From: Thalassospira sp. HJ
GTDB lineage: Bacteria; Pseudomonadota; Alphaproteobacteria; Rhodospirillales; Thalassospiraceae
Assembly (NCBI RefSeq): GCF_000948415.1
Contig: NZ_JYII01000010.1
Location: 62,001-126,000 of the forward strand
Direction: 5' to 3'
Length of the DNA: 64,000 nt
Part shown: piece after piece, positions 18,268 through 28,274 of the stretch
How the letters are laid out: every line of letters begins with the position of its first letter
How positions within the stretch are numbered: the first letter of the stretch is position 1
Notes under the pieces: generated by a model
Seen by the model: the letters and a program-made list of their open reading frames with translations, nothing else
Databases searched by the model: none
What the model was told of the DNA's origin: nothing
Program-made: the position numbers and the translations under genes

Positions 18268-18418
18268 GTCTTTGCTCTGTCAGACTCTGTTCTTGTTCGC
18301 TTTATTCTTAAGAGGGTGATTTCTTGGCGGCCATACCTATCAGGTTCGGCGCTCTTGAGAATTGTTCTGGATCAAGTGTACGGGTTTTAACCGACACGCG
18401 GTCAGTTTTTTAATTAGA

Positions 18419-18455
18419 TAAAACAAAAACACCCCACCGGAGAACCGGTGGGGTG
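18419..18455 (-). terminator. Rho-independent terminator after acnA
   Basis: A perfect 11-bp stem, CACCCCACCGG against CCGGTGGGGTG with an AGAA loop, lies 33 bases after the acnA stop. On the minus strand it is followed by a T-rich run (GTTTTTGTTTT). A textbook intrinsic terminator. Confidence 0.9.
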
Positions 18456-18487
18456 TCGAAATGTCAGCCTTAGATTTCAGAAAGAAA

Positions 18488-21175
18488 TCAGGCAGCTTTC
18501 ATCATGTTACGCAGAACGAACTGCAGGATGCCGCCGTTCTGGTAGTAGAGAACTTCGTTCTCGGTATCGATACGGCAGGTGGCAACGAATTCTTCGCTGC
18601 TGCCATCTTTGCGCGTGATGCGAACCGTGACGTCCTGAAGCGGGGTGATACCATCACCGATGCCCAGAACATCAAAGGTTTCCGAACCGTCCAGCTTGTA
18701 GGTCGCACGACCTTCGCCATCCTTGAACTGCAGCGGCAGGACACCCATGCAGACCAGGTTGGTACGGTGGATACGCTCGAAGCTTTCCGCGATCACAGCT
18801 TTGACGCCAAGCAGGTTGGTGCCTTTTGCTGCCCAGTCACGCGAAGAACCGGTGCCGTATTCCTTGCCCGCAACGACGACCAGCGGGGTGCCTTCGGCCT
18901 GATAACGCATTGCAACGTCATAGACCCAGCCCTGTTCGCCCGACGGATAATGAACCGAAACACCACCTTCGGTGCCCGGTGCCATTTCGTTACGGATACG
19001 AATGTTGGCAAAGGTACCGCGCATCATGACTTCGTGGTTGCCACGACGTGCGCCATAGGAGTTGAAGTCACGAACAGAAACGCCGTTTGCCTTGAGGTAT
19101 TCACCTGCCGGGCTTTCTTCCTTGATCGAACCGGCCGGGGAAATGTGGTCGGTGGTGACCGAGTCACCCAGGATCAGGAGCGGACGTGCGCCATGAACTT
19201 CAGAGAAATCACCCGGTTCTTTCGCCATGTTGACGAAGTAAGGCGGGTTCTGGACGTAGGTGGACTTGCCATCCCACGCGAAGGTTTCGCCTTCGGTGAT
19301 TTCAATGGCCTGCCACGGCTTCGGACCTGCAAAGATGTTGTCGTAACGCTCTTTGTACATCGCAGCCGAGATCGAGGACGCAATGGTGTCTGCGATCTCC
19401 TTGTTGGACGGCCAGATGTCTTTCATGAAGACGTCTTTGCCGTCTTTGTCGGTGCCGATCGGATCCTTGTTCAGGTCGATCTTCAGGTTACCGGCAAGGG
19501 CATAGGCAACAACCAGCGGCGGGGAGGCAAGGTAGTTTGCCTTCACGTGCGGGCTGATACGGCCTTCGAAGTTACGGTTACCAGACAGAACAGCCGTAAC
19601 CAGCATGTCCTGATCTTCGATGGCACCGGCGATCGGGCCAGCCAGCGGGCCGGAGTTGCCGATACAGGTGGTGCAACCGAAACCGGCAACGTTAAAGCCG
19701 AGCTGATCCAGGTAGTCCTGAAGGCCTGCTTTTTCGAGGTAGTCGGCAACAACGAGCGAGCCCGGTGCGAGCGAGGTTTTCACCCACGGCTTGCTTTTCA
19801 GGCCAAGTTCGACAGCTTTTTTCGCCAGAAGACCTGCTGCGATCAAAACGCTCGGGTTCGAGGTGTTGGTGCAAGAGGTGATCGCGGCGATAACGACGTT
19901 ACCGTCTTTCATTTCGAAGTTTTCATTCGAAACCGGAACGGAGCGGTCGGTGTCAACACCCGGTGCCATGTCGGCAAAGGTTTTGTTGAAGCTCGATACG
20001 GCGTCTTTGAGCGGAACACGGTCCTGCGGACGCTTCGGACCCGAAAGGGCCGGCTCGACGGTCGAGATATCGAGTTCAAGCGTTGCGGTGTATTCAGCTT
20101 CGAAGCCCGGCTCGCGCCACATGCCTTGTTCTTTGGCATATGCTTCGACAAGGGCGATCTGGTCTTCGTCACGGCCGGTCGAACGCATGTAGTTGAGCGT
20201 TTCGTCATCGATCGGGAAGAAGCCACAGGTCGCACCGTATTCCGGTGCCATGTTACCGATTGTCGCACGGTCCGGCAGGCTCATGTGGTCAAGCGCATCG
20301 CCATAGAATTCGACGAATTTGCCAACAACGCCTTTTTCACGCAGCATCTGAACGACGCGCAGAACAAGGTCAGTTGCGGTAATGCCTTCTTTCATGGTGC
20401 CGGTCAGCTTGAAGCCGACGACTTCCGGGATCAGCATCGAGATCGGCTGACCAAGCATTGCTGCTTCGGCTTCCAGACCGCCAACACCCCAACCCAGAAC
20501 AGCAAGGCCGTTCACCATGGTGGTGTGGGAGTCGGTACCAACCAGCGTGTCCGGATAGGCAACGGTTTTGCCGTCTTCGTCTTCACCGGTCCAGACGACC
20601 TTGGCAAGATGCTCGACGTTCACCTGGTGGCAGATACCTGCGCCCGGCGGGACAATGCGGAAGTTGTTGAAAGCGTTCTGGCCCCAACGCAGGAAGCCAT
20701 AACGTTCGCCGTTACGCTCGAACTCGACTTCCATGTTCTTGTCGAGTGCGTCGTCGGTGCCGAAGAAGTCGATCATGACCGAGTGGTCAATGACGAGGTC
20801 AACCGGTGAAAGCGGGTTCACCTTCTGGGCATCGCCACCCATGTTGACGACGGCATCACGCATTGCTGCAAGGTCAACGACGGCGGGAACGCCGGTGAAG
20901 TCCTGCATCAGAACGCGGGCCGGACGATAGTTGATCTCGTGGCTGCTCTTGTGCTCTTTGAGCCAGTCAACAACAGCTTTGACATCGTCGGTTTTAACGG
21001 TGAAATCGTCTTCGTAACGCAGAAGGTTCTCAAGAACGACTTTCAGCGTGAAGGGAAGTTTTGAAACGTCGCCGAATTTCTCGGAAGCAACTTTGAGGCT
21101 GTAATAGTCGACGGACTTGTCCCCGACTTTCAGCGTGCGGCGCGTTTTCAGGTTGTCTTTGCCACAAATGGACAT
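18488..21175 (-). CDS. acnA: Aconitate hydratase A
   Basis: TCA-cycle enzyme interconverting citrate and isocitrate through a 4Fe-4S cluster. The 895-residue length and order match the AcnA/IRP-type aconitases. Cluster cysteines are Cys435 in [16 protein letters not shown] and Cys501 and Cys504 in [12 protein letters not shown]. Other family segments are [20 protein letters not shown], with small variations, the C-terminal swivel domain [18 protein letters not shown] and [16 protein letters not shown]. Start ATG follows GAGGGTCTG on the minus strand. Homologues can also bind mRNA when the cluster is lost. It is a single gene ending in a strong terminator, with an 818-base upstream gap. Confidence 0.97.
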   Translation of the reverse strand: MSICGKDNLKTRRTLKVGDKSVDYYSLKVASEKFGDVSKLPFTLKVVLENLLRYEDDFTVKTDDVKAVVDWLKEHKSSHEINYRPARVLMQDFTGVPAVVDLAAMRDAVVNMGGDAQKVNPLSPVDLVIDHSVMIDFFGTDDALDKNMEVEFERNGERYGFLRWGQNAFNNFRIVPPGAGICHQVNVEHLAKVVWTGEDEDGKTVAYPDTLVGTDSHTTMVNGLAVLGWGVGGLEAEAAMLGQPISMLIPEVVGFKLTGTMKEGITATDLVLRVVQMLREKGVVGKFVEFYGDALDHMSLPDRATIGNMAPEYGATCGFFPIDDETLNYMRSTGRDEDQIALVEAYAKEQGMWREPGFEAEYTATLELDISTVEPALSGPKRPQDRVPLKDAVSSFNKTFADMAPGVDTDRSVPVSNENFEMKDGNVVIAAITSCTNTSNPSVLIAAGLLAKKAVELGLKSKPWVKTSLAPGSLVVADYLEKAGLQDYLDQLGFNVAGFGCTTCIGNSGPLAGPIAGAIEDQDMLVTAVLSGNRNFEGRISPHVKANYLASPPLVVAYALAGNLKIDLNKDPIGTDKDGKDVFMKDIWPSNKEIADTIASSISAAMYKERYDNIFAGPKPWQAIEITEGETFAWDGKSTYVQNPPYFVNMAKEPGDFSEVHGARPLLILGDSVTTDHISPAGSIKEESPAGEYLKANGVSVRDFNSYGARRGNHEVMMRGTFANIRIRNEMAPGTEGGVSVHYPSGEQGWVYDVAMRYQAEGTPLVVVAGKEYGTGSSRDWAAKGTNLLGVKAVIAESFERIHRTNLVCMGVLPLQFKDGEGRATYKLDGSETFDVLGIGDGITPLQDVTVRITRKDGSSEEFVATCRIDTENEVLYYQNGGILQFVLRNMMKAA

Positions 21176-21993
21176 CAGACCCTCCTCAAGGTGGTTAAAA
21201 GGGCTTGTCGTGACAAGACACCCCGACCGTCGGAGCGCCGAGCGGTGGGCTATCTGTGTTGCGTGACGCGGGTCACGGCTACATATCTATGTGCAACGGG
21301 GTTACACCACAATTCCCTGTGAAAGTCCAGACCCCGAAAAGGGGTATTGGGGAAAACCCGTTGATCACAGCATATTGGCAAAGTCCAACAAGCATAAAAT
21401 CAGCTGTAGACGATATGTGCCGTGGCTTTTGACCTTTCAATAGGATGGGGCAAGCCCGGAGTCTGTTTTTTCATGACATGTTTATGATCGCGCCGTCCTG
21501 ATCGGGCGACGCTATCTATAATGCGTATGCTGCGAACTTCGCAGTCCTGACGACTCCGCATCGGAGTCGGGGCGACGGGGATGGATAAGGGTGCAAAGCG
21601 GCATGGTTGCCGGGTCGCTGATTGTGCGGTGCATGATTGCGAATAATTTTTGCAATGCGGCGATTATCAATCCCCCGAACTGGCCGGTCAGCCAGATAAC
21701 GTTACGTAATCAAGGGTAGAATGGGTGGCATGTGCACCCGGCAAATAATTGTGCGGTGCGAATTTGTAGAAAAGTCCCAACCCCTTGAGAATCATTGCAT
21801 TGACGCAATATGCTGAAATTGGTACTTAAATGCCTATTAAATGTGTCACGCCCGGTTTCCGTAAGGTCAGGGTCACAAAATAAACGACACATCATCAGGG
21901 AAACTGAACAGCGGTTTGCAAATTTTTGCGCGATAGAGCCCGAAATGCGGTTCTGCGGTATTTGCGGCCCAAGTCAGGGAGGAATGCGACGGC
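21176..21993. other. 818-base non-coding gap with several hairpins
   Basis: No convincing gene lies between the divergent acnA and ABC transporter genes; the open frames here are short and lack ribosome sites. It should hold both promoters. Visible structure: CGTGAC/GTCACG at 21262-21277; CTGCGA/TCGCAG at 21530-21544; and CGACTCCG/CGGAGTCG at 21551-21569. The last two stand six bases apart. A purine-rich GGAGG ribosome site for the ABC gene is near 21978. The stretch from about 21480 to 21600 is the best place to look for a small RNA or a 5' leader structure. Confidence 0.55.
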
Positions 21994-22803
21994 ATGACGT
22001 CACAGAGTCCTATTCTACAGATTAGCGACGTGTCGCTTGTTTTCGGCGGTGTACGTGCGCTGAGTGATGTCAGCTTTTCGGTTCAGCCGGGCGAGCTGTT
22101 TTCGATTATCGGCCCGAACGGTGCCGGTAAGACATCCATGTTGAACTGCGTATCGGGGCGTTATACCCCGACCATGGGGACAGTGTCCTTCAAGGGGCAG
22201 GATGTTACCGGGCTCAAGCCCAATGACCGTGCCGAACTGGGCATTGGTCGTACGTTCCAGAACCTGGCGCTGTTCGGGCACATGAACGTGCTTGATAACA
22301 TCATGGTTGGCCGTCACCACCTGCTGAAGAACAACTTCATCAACGGGCCGCTTTACTGGCTTGGCGGGGCGCAGAAGGAAGAGCTTGAGCATCGTCGCTT
22401 CTGCGAAGACGTTATCGACTTCCTTGAGATTTCCCACATCCGCAAGGCAACCGCCGGCACGCTTTCCTATGGTTTGCGCAAACGCGTTGAACTTGCGCGT
22501 GCGGTGGCGCTGCGCCCGGATCTGATCCTGCTAGATGAGCCGATGGCGGGTATGAACCTCGAAGAAAAAGAGGACATGGCGCGCTTTATCATCGACCTCA
22601 ATGAAGAATGGGGCATGACCGTTGTCATGATCGAACATGACATGGGGGTCGTTATGGATATCTCCAACCGGGTGATGGTCCTTGATTTCGGTCGCAAGAT
22701 TGCCGAAGGCCTGCCTGATGAAGTGATGGCCAACAAGCATGTGAAGAAAGCCTATCTCGGCGAAGAAGACGACGAAACGGATGAAGACGAGCAGGTGGCC
22801 TGA
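21994..22803 (+). CDS. Liv-type ABC transporter ATP-binding protein (LivG-like)
   Basis: First gene of a seven-gene uptake and CoA-activation cassette. The 269-residue ATPase has Walker A GPNGAGKTSMLNCVSG, an ABC signature variant LSYGLRKRVELARAVAL and Walker B LILLDEPMAGMN. The segment GIGRTFQNLALFGHMNVLDN is the LivG-specific Q-loop region of the hydrophobic amino acid transporter (HAAT) family, while the later ATPase at 28275 is LivF-like; together they make the usual heterodimer. An acidic tail (EEDDETDEDEQ) is unusual for amino acid transporters but common in the subgroup paired with acyl-CoA synthetases. GGAGG precedes the ATG. The stop is two bases from the next ATG. Confidence 0.92.
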   Translation: MTSQSPILQISDVSLVFGGVRALSDVSFSVQPGELFSIIGPNGAGKTSMLNCVSGRYTPTMGTVSFKGQDVTGLKPNDRAELGIGRTFQNLALFGHMNVLDNIMVGRHHLLKNNFINGPLYWLGGAQKEELEHRRFCEDVIDFLEISHIRKATAGTLSYGLRKRVELARAVALRPDLILLDEPMAGMNLEEKEDMARFIIDLNEEWGMTVVMIEHDMGVVMDISNRVMVLDFGRKIAEGLPDEVMANKHVKKAYLGEEDDETDEDEQVA

Positions 22804-22805
22804 GC

Positions 22806-24755
22806 ATGAGCAGCAATATCCCGGAATATGCCGACACCAAGTCGCTGGATACTTTCCCGAAAGTGCTGGCCTACAACGCGCGCAACTGGCCCAAAGAAGT
22901 CGCCATGCGCGAAAAGGAATTCGGCATCTGGCAGGAATTCACCTGGCAGGACTATAACGACCGCGTCAAATGGATGACGCTTGGCATGCGTGCCCTTGGC
23001 CTTGGGCAGGGTGACGTTGTTGGCATCATTGGCGAAAACCGCCCGGAATGGGTCTGGGCCGAAATCGCTGCCCATGCGCTGCGTGGGATGTCGGTCGGTC
23101 TTTATCAGGACAGCCTGCATGAAGAAGTCGCCTATCTGATTACCTATTCAGGTGCGCGCATCCTGATCGCCGAAGACGAAGAACAGTGCGACAAGCTGAT
23201 CGAGCTTGGCGATGATATCCCGACTGTTGAGCACATCGTCTATTGCGACCCGCGCGGGATGCGCAAATATGACGATCCGCGTTTGATGGATGTCGAAAAG
23301 CTTTATGAAATGGGCCGGACGTTCGAAGAACAGAACCCGGGTTCCTACGATCAGATGGTCGCCGATACCCGTGGTGATGAATGCGCGATCCTGTGCACCA
23401 CTTCGGGCACGACATCCAAGCCGAAAATGGCGATGCTCAATTCCGGTGATTTCCTTGATCACTGTGCGGCGTATCTTCGTGCTGACCCGAAATATCCGGG
23501 TGACAACTATGTCTCGGTCCTGCCGCTGCCATGGATTATGGAGCAGGTCTATGTCGTTGGTCAGTCGCTGATCAGCCGACAGATTGTCAATTTCGTCGAA
23601 GAGCAGGAAACCATGATGGCCGACCTGCGCGAAATTGGTCCGAACTTTGTCCTGCTGGCACCGCGCGTTTGGGAAACCATTGCCGCTGATGTTCGTGCAC
23701 GGATGATGGATTCCACGCCCTTCAAACAAAAGATGTTTGATTTCGGCATGGCATTGGCACGCACCGCCATGGAGAACGGTGGTCATTCGAAAATGGCCGA
23801 TGTGATCCTGATGAATGCGCTGAAAGATCGTCTTGGGTTTTCCAATTTGCGGTCGGCTGCCACCGGTGGTGCTGCGATTGGCCCGGAAACGTTCAAGTTC
23901 TTCCATGCGATGGGCGTTCCGTTGCGTCAGCTTTATGGCCAGACCGAGCTGTGTGGCGCCTATACCATCCATCAGCCCGAAGACATTGATTTCGATACGG
24001 TCGGGGTTGCCTTTGACAATTCAGAGATCAAGGTGGTCAACACCGATGAAAATGGTGTCGGCGAAATTGTCGCACGCACATCGGGCATGTTCACCGGATA
24101 CTATAAAAACCAGTCCGCCTATGACGAGGACGTCAAGGATGGCTGGATGCATACGGGCGATGCCGGTTACTTCAAGGACGAGAATAAGCACCTTGTGGTG
24201 ATCGACCGTATGAAGGATCTGGCGGAAACATCCACCGGGGTGCGCTATTCGCCGCAGTTTATTGAAAACAAACTGAAATTCTCGCCGTTCATTGCCGAGG
24301 CCGTGATCCTTGGCAAGGACCTGCCATTCCTGTCGACCATGATCTGTATTCGTTATTCGATCATGGCGAAATGGGCCGAGCAGCGCGGGATTGCCTTTAC
24401 CAACTACACCAACCTGTCAGCGCAGCCGCAGGTCTATGACATGATCACCGAGGAAATTCGCGAAGTGAACAAAACGCTTCCGGAAGCCCAGCGGATCAAG
24501 CGGTTCCTATTGCTTTACAAGGAACTGGATGCCGATGACGGCGAACTGACCCGTACGCGCAAAGTGCGCCGTGGCGTGGTTGCCGAAAAATACGCCGACA
24601 TCATCGATGCGGTTTATGCCGGCAATGACAAGGTTGATATCGACACCATGATCACCTTCCAGGACGGGTCGAAAACCCGCATCCAGACGAGTGTGAAGGT
24701 TGTTGATCTTGATAATGACAAGGTCGCACAGACGGCCCCGAAAGCCGCCGAATAA
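22806..24755 (+). CDS. Long-chain-type acyl-CoA synthetase (AMP-forming)
   Basis: A 649-residue ANL-superfamily ligase, related to FadD15-type long-chain acyl-CoA synthetases. ATP-binding motif CTTSGTTSKPKMAML, the central QLYGQTELCGAYT and the hinge segment with TGDAGYFKDENKHLVVIDRMKD (from DGWMHTGD onward) are present. It adenylates a carboxylic acid and transfers the acyl group to CoA in the cytoplasm. Its position between the two halves of an ABC importer, two bases after the first ATPase gene, suggests that it traps the imported acid as a CoA thioester. The acid is unknown: Liv-type carriers coupled to such ligases could take aromatic, branched or fatty acids. A GTG- or TTG-start alternative is not needed; ATG at 22806 is well placed. 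Confidence 0.9.
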   Translation: MSSNIPEYADTKSLDTFPKVLAYNARNWPKEVAMREKEFGIWQEFTWQDYNDRVKWMTLGMRALGLGQGDVVGIIGENRPEWVWAEIAAHALRGMSVGLYQDSLHEEVAYLITYSGARILIAEDEEQCDKLIELGDDIPTVEHIVYCDPRGMRKYDDPRLMDVEKLYEMGRTFEEQNPGSYDQMVADTRGDECAILCTTSGTTSKPKMAMLNSGDFLDHCAAYLRADPKYPGDNYVSVLPLPWIMEQVYVVGQSLISRQIVNFVEEQETMMADLREIGPNFVLLAPRVWETIAADVRARMMDSTPFKQKMFDFGMALARTAMENGGHSKMADVILMNALKDRLGFSNLRSAATGGAAIGPETFKFFHAMGVPLRQLYGQTELCGAYTIHQPEDIDFDTVGVAFDNSEIKVVNTDENGVGEIVARTSGMFTGYYKNQSAYDEDVKDGWMHTGDAGYFKDENKHLVVIDRMKDLAETSTGVRYSPQFIENKLKFSPFIAEAVILGKDLPFLSTMICIRYSIMAKWAEQRGIAFTNYTNLSAQPQVYDMITEEIREVNKTLPEAQRIKRFLLLYKELDADDGELTRTRKVRRGVVAEKYADIIDAVYAGNDKVDIDTMITFQDGSKTRIQTSVKVVDLDNDKVAQTAPKAAE

Positions 24756-24825
24756 GGCAGCAGCATAACTGTGGCCCCGGCCGGGAAATAACCGGTACGT
24801 GGGCCGCCATTACAGGGATGGCAAC

Positions 24826-25719
24826 ATGAATTTCGAACTTCTGTTCCAGCTTCTGCTGAACGGTTTGATTGTCGGGACACTCTATGGCGTTGTCGCCATG
24901 TGCTTTGTCCTGATCTACAAATCGACCCAGATCGTCAACTTTGCCCAGGGTGAGTTCCTGCTGATCGGGGCATGGGTGTGCTATGCATTCCTTGTTGAAA
25001 TGCAAATGCCCTTCTGGCTGGGTTTCCTGTTTACCTTGCTGTTCATGATGGCGTTTGGCGTCGTCCTGCAGATGGTCGTGTTGCGACCGATGATTGGCGA
25101 GCCGATCATTTCGGTCATCATGGTGACCATTGGGCTTTCGATCTTCTTCCAGGCTGCGACCAAATGGATCTTCGGGGCAACCACCGCGACCTATCCGCAG
25201 GTGTTTGAAACCCGATCGGTCAACCTTTTGGGAATGCAAATCGAGACGGCCTATATCATGAGCTTCGTGATCTCGTTGTTCATCATGGCCGGGTTCTACT
25301 GGTTCTTTAAATATTCCAAGCTTGGCCTTGCCATGCGCGCAACCGCCTTTGATCAGCAGGTTGCCCAAAGCCTTGGTATTTCCGTCAAAACCGTGTTTGC
25401 GATGTCCTGGGCGATTTCGGCCCTTGTATCGGGTGTCGCCGGCATCGTGATCGGCATGGTTAATGGCGTGTCTTCGGCCCTGTCGGTCATCGGGATCAAG
25501 GTGTTCCCGGCGGTGATCCTGGGTGGGCTTGACTCGATCGTCGGCGCCATTGTTGGCGGCGTGATCATCGGTCTTCTGGAAAACACCGCAGAGTTCGTTG
25601 ACGGCCAGTATCTGCACTGGGGCAACCTGTTCTCGATCGCACCGTTCTATGTGCTGATCATTATCCTGTGCATCAAGCCATATGGCCTGTTTGGCACCAA
25701 AGACATCGAACGTATTTAA
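24826..25719 (+). CDS. Liv-type ABC permease (LivH-like)
   Basis: Membrane permease of the cassette's ABC importer, 297 residues with about eight hydrophobic helices. The start is ATG 24826 after AGGGATGG; a longer frame from 24799 is rejected. LivH features include NGLIVGTLYGVVAMCFVLIYKS followed by NFAQGEFLLIGAW, the family hallmark near helix 2, and the ATPase-contact segment KLGLAMRATAFDQQVAQSLG. The late region VFPAVILGGLDSIVGAIVGG matches the conserved end of LivH permeases. It pairs with the LivM-like protein that follows after 18 bases. Confidence 0.92.
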   Translation: MNFELLFQLLLNGLIVGTLYGVVAMCFVLIYKSTQIVNFAQGEFLLIGAWVCYAFLVEMQMPFWLGFLFTLLFMMAFGVVLQMVVLRPMIGEPIISVIMVTIGLSIFFQAATKWIFGATTATYPQVFETRSVNLLGMQIETAYIMSFVISLFIMAGFYWFFKYSKLGLAMRATAFDQQVAQSLGISVKTVFAMSWAISALVSGVAGIVIGMVNGVSSALSVIGIKVFPAVILGGLDSIVGAIVGGVIIGLLENTAEFVDGQYLHWGNLFSIAPFYVLIIILCIKPYGLFGTKDIERI

Positions 25720-25737
25720 GGGGCGGAGTAACACGTT

Positions 25738-26811
25738 ATGGCTGGATTTTCGCTACGTCCTTGCGGTGACTTCCGTACGACCTATCGTCAGGATACCCGC
25801 ATCTTTGATACGACCTATATCCGCAACGCCGCGATCCTTGGCATCTTTGCCGTTGCCATGATCCCGTTTGTTCTGGATGGCTATTACGTCAACCTGTTCA
25901 TCCAGATTTCGTATTTCGCGATTGCCGCACTGGGCCTGAACATTCTGGTTGGCTTTACCGGGCAGATTTCACTGGGGCATGCCGCGTTCTTTGGTTTTGG
26001 TGCCTTTGCCTCGGCCTGGATTAACAACACCACCGGCATTCCGGTTTTGCTGTCGATCCCGCTGGCCGGGTTGATGACGGCGGCGGTGGGTATGCTGTTT
26101 GGTTTGCCAGCGGCCCGCATCAAGGGGTTGTATCTTGCGATTGCGACCCTTGCGGCCCAGTTCATTCTCGAAGATTTCTTTGCCCGTGCTGAATGGTTTA
26201 CCGGTGGTTCCTATGGGGCGGCGGCAAATCCGATCAATGTGTTTGGCTACGAAATCTATGACGATTTCAGCTTCTTCTATGTCGCGTTGTTCTTCCTGGT
26301 GGTGATGTATCTGCTGGGTACGAACCTGATGCGCACCCGTGATGGCCGTGCCTTTGTGGCGGTACGCGACCATTACCTTTCGGCTGAGATCATGGGGATC
26401 AACCTCACGAAATATCGCCTGATGAGCTTTGCCATTTCGTCTTTCTATGCCGGTGTCGGCGGGGCGATGTATGGCCACTATCTTGGCTTTGTCTCGGCCG
26501 AGGGCTTTACCATTCTGCTGTCGATCCAGTTCCTGGGCATGATCATCATCGGTGGTCTTGGTTCGGTTAAAGGAACCCTGATGGGCACGGTGTTTATGGT
26601 GCTGCTGCCTGAAGTCATGGAAAGCGGTGTCAGTGCACTTAGCATATTCGAATGGGCCAGCTCGACGGCTGTGATCGACGGTCTGGCTTACATCAAGGAG
26701 ATGGCAATTGGTCTGGCCATCATCCTTTTCCTGATCTTTGAACCGGATGGGCTTGCCCATCGCTGGCAACAGATCAGGGCGTACTGGAAGCTTTATCCCT
26801 TCTCGTACTGA
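25738..26811 (+). CDS. Liv-type ABC permease (LivM-like)
   Basis: Second permease of the importer, 357 residues, with a GGAG site before ATG 25738. Hydrophobic helices begin near residue 30 after a hydrophilic start. Family features are ALGLNILVGFTGQISLGHAA, with FFGFGAFASA, then IKGLYLAIATLAAQFI, and the contact segment RTRDGRAFVAVRDHYLSAEIMG (the permease EAA-like loop). The end contains GGLGSVKGTLMGTVF. Together with the LivH-like permease it forms the transmembrane channel. It is followed by a strong intercistronic hairpin before the binding-protein gene. Confidence 0.92.
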   Translation: MAGFSLRPCGDFRTTYRQDTRIFDTTYIRNAAILGIFAVAMIPFVLDGYYVNLFIQISYFAIAALGLNILVGFTGQISLGHAAFFGFGAFASAWINNTTGIPVLLSIPLAGLMTAAVGMLFGLPAARIKGLYLAIATLAAQFILEDFFARAEWFTGGSYGAAANPINVFGYEIYDDFSFFYVALFFLVVMYLLGTNLMRTRDGRAFVAVRDHYLSAEIMGINLTKYRLMSFAISSFYAGVGGAMYGHYLGFVSAEGFTILLSIQFLGMIIIGGLGSVKGTLMGTVFMVLLPEVMESGVSALSIFEWASSTAVIDGLAYIKEMAIGLAIILFLIFEPDGLAHRWQQIRAYWKLYPFSY

Positions 26812-26817
26812 TCAAAA

Positions 26818-26869
26818 CCCCGAACCCGGCCCGCTTATAAAAAATCAAAGGGCCGGGATCAAAACGGGG
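26818..26869 (+). promoter_or_regulatory. Intercistronic stem-loop between permease and binding-protein genes
   Basis: CCCGGCCC (26825-26832) pairs with GGGCCGGG (26850-26857), and an outer CCCCG pairs with CGGGG at 26865-26869. The structure lies between the LivM-like stop and the binding-protein start. There is no long T run after it, so it could be a processing or mRNA-stabilising element that lets the binding protein be made in excess, as is common in ABC operons. Confidence 0.6.
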
Positions 26870-26916
26870 CGACCGGGAGGCTTACTTTTGTGAAAACGTC
26901 CAAGGGAGACGTCGTG

Positions 26917-28161
26917 ATGAAAAGATTGATTGCTGCGACCGCGATGGTCGCAACGGGGCTGTCCTTCTCGGCAGCGCAGGCAGATGACGATATGGTCTTT
27001 GTCGGCCATCTGATGGACATTACCGGCCCAACTGGCTTTATCGGCAAGTTTTATGCGGATGGTGTGCGTGACGCCCTGTCCTATATCAATACCCATGGGG
27101 GCATTGATGGCACGGTTTTGGATTCTGAATCCGTCGACTATGCCTATAAAGTTCCGCAGGCGATTGCGAACTACAAGAAATGGCGTTCGCGCAACGACAT
27201 GATTGCAATGCAGGGCTGGGGCACGGGTGATACCGAAGCCCTGATCAGCTTTGTCGCCAATGACAAGGTTCCGGTTTATTCCGCATCCTATTCCGGCCAT
27301 TTGACCGATCCGACCGCAAAGAACCCGAAAACCGCCAAGCCGGCACCTTATAACTTCTTCTATGGCGCATCCTACTCCGATGCTTGCCGTGCCATGGTTC
27401 AGTGGGCAGCCGAAGACTGGAAACAGTCCGGCGGTTCCGGCAAGCCGATCTTCTCGCATATCGGCGATAACCACCCGTATCCGAACGCACCGAAAGAAGC
27501 ATGCGCGGAATATGCGACCGAGCTTGGCTTTGAAGTAACCGCGCCAGTGGTTGTTTCGATGAAACCGGGCGACTTCAAGGCACAGTGCCTGACCATGAAG
27601 GAAGCCGGGACCAACTATGGTTACCTTGGCAACCTCGGCCCGTCGGTTGTGTCGCTGGTGAAATCCTGTGACACGGTTGGCGCAACTCCGAAATGGCTCG
27701 CCAACATCTGGGCTGGTGACTACGAGACCCTGAAAACCATCGGCGATGTCGATAACTACATCTTCCCGGCCATGACCAGCTTCTGGACCGACGAAGGTGT
27801 TCCGGGCATGGAACTGGTGCGTGAAATCTCCAAGATGTCGGACAGCTCTGGCGAGCAGTTCCGCACCCATCACTATATCCGCGGTATTTGCTCGGCCTAT
27901 TACATGAAAGAAGCCATGGAATGGGCCAAGGCCAATGGCGGGATCACTGGTGAAAACATCAAGGCGGGTATGTATGCCCGTCAGGATTGGGTGCCGGCAG
28001 GTCTTGAAGGTGTGTGCATGGAAGCAACCTGGACCGCTGAGGACCATCGCGGCATCAACACCGTCAACATCTATAACGGCAGTGCTAAAGGCGGCGAAGT
28101 TACGGTGAGCAAAGTCAACACCGTCACCCTGCCGCGCCGTGACGACTGGCTTGGTTACTAA
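26917..28161 (+). CDS. Periplasmic substrate-binding protein, HAAT family
   Basis: Type I periplasmic binding protein of the Liv class, 414 residues. The signal peptide MKRLIAATAMVATGLSFSAAQA ends before DDDMVF. The mature protein opens with VGHLMDITGPTGFIGKFYADGVRDAL, the usual first half-site of LivJ-like proteins. A longer frame from 26890 is possible, but ATG 26917 has GGGAG at proper spacing and starts directly at the signal peptide. Ligand cannot be read from sequence. Relatives next to CoA ligases often bind aromatic or short branched acids. At least five cysteines (such as EACAEYA, KAQCLTMK, VKSCDTVG) suggest internal disulfides. Confidence 0.9.
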   Translation: MKRLIAATAMVATGLSFSAAQADDDMVFVGHLMDITGPTGFIGKFYADGVRDALSYINTHGGIDGTVLDSESVDYAYKVPQAIANYKKWRSRNDMIAMQGWGTGDTEALISFVANDKVPVYSASYSGHLTDPTAKNPKTAKPAPYNFFYGASYSDACRAMVQWAAEDWKQSGGSGKPIFSHIGDNHPYPNAPKEACAEYATELGFEVTAPVVVSMKPGDFKAQCLTMKEAGTNYGYLGNLGPSVVSLVKSCDTVGATPKWLANIWAGDYETLKTIGDVDNYIFPAMTSFWTDEGVPGMELVREISKMSDSSGEQFRTHHYIRGICSAYYMKEAMEWAKANGGITGENIKAGMYARQDWVPAGLEGVCMEATWTAEDHRGINTVNIYNGSAKGGEVTVSKVNTVTLPRRDDWLGY

Positions 28162-28180
28162 GATCAACCAGTAAGAAGAA

Positions 28181-28246
28181 CGTCTCCCAGACTGTTCGGA
28201 GACGGGGCATAACACGCAAGATGCCCTGTCTCCGACAGCTGGAGAT
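28181..28246 (+). promoter_or_regulatory. Mutually exclusive stem-loops after the binding-protein gene
   Basis: Segment A CGTCTCC (28181-28187) can pair with the start of segment B GGAGACGGGGCAT (28198-28210). B can instead pair over 13 positions, with one G-U, with segment C ATGCCCTGTCTCC (28221-28233). A fourth short GGAGA lies at 28241-28245. A:B and B:C cannot both form. No T run follows, so this is more like an mRNA stabiliser or a switch than a terminator. Confidence 0.55.
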
Positions 28247-28274
28247 CACAAGACGATAATTCGAAAGGGACACC

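Noticed and set aside
18461-20809. 782-codon open frame on the plus strand
   Set aside because: It lies entirely opposite acnA, has no family resemblance, and is rich in unusual residues. It arises from the strong codon bias of acnA.
21710-22025. Short open frames (61 codons minus, 71 codons plus) in the 818-base gap
   Set aside because: No ribosome site, no recognisable composition, and they overlap each other; the plus frame runs into the ABC gene in another phase.
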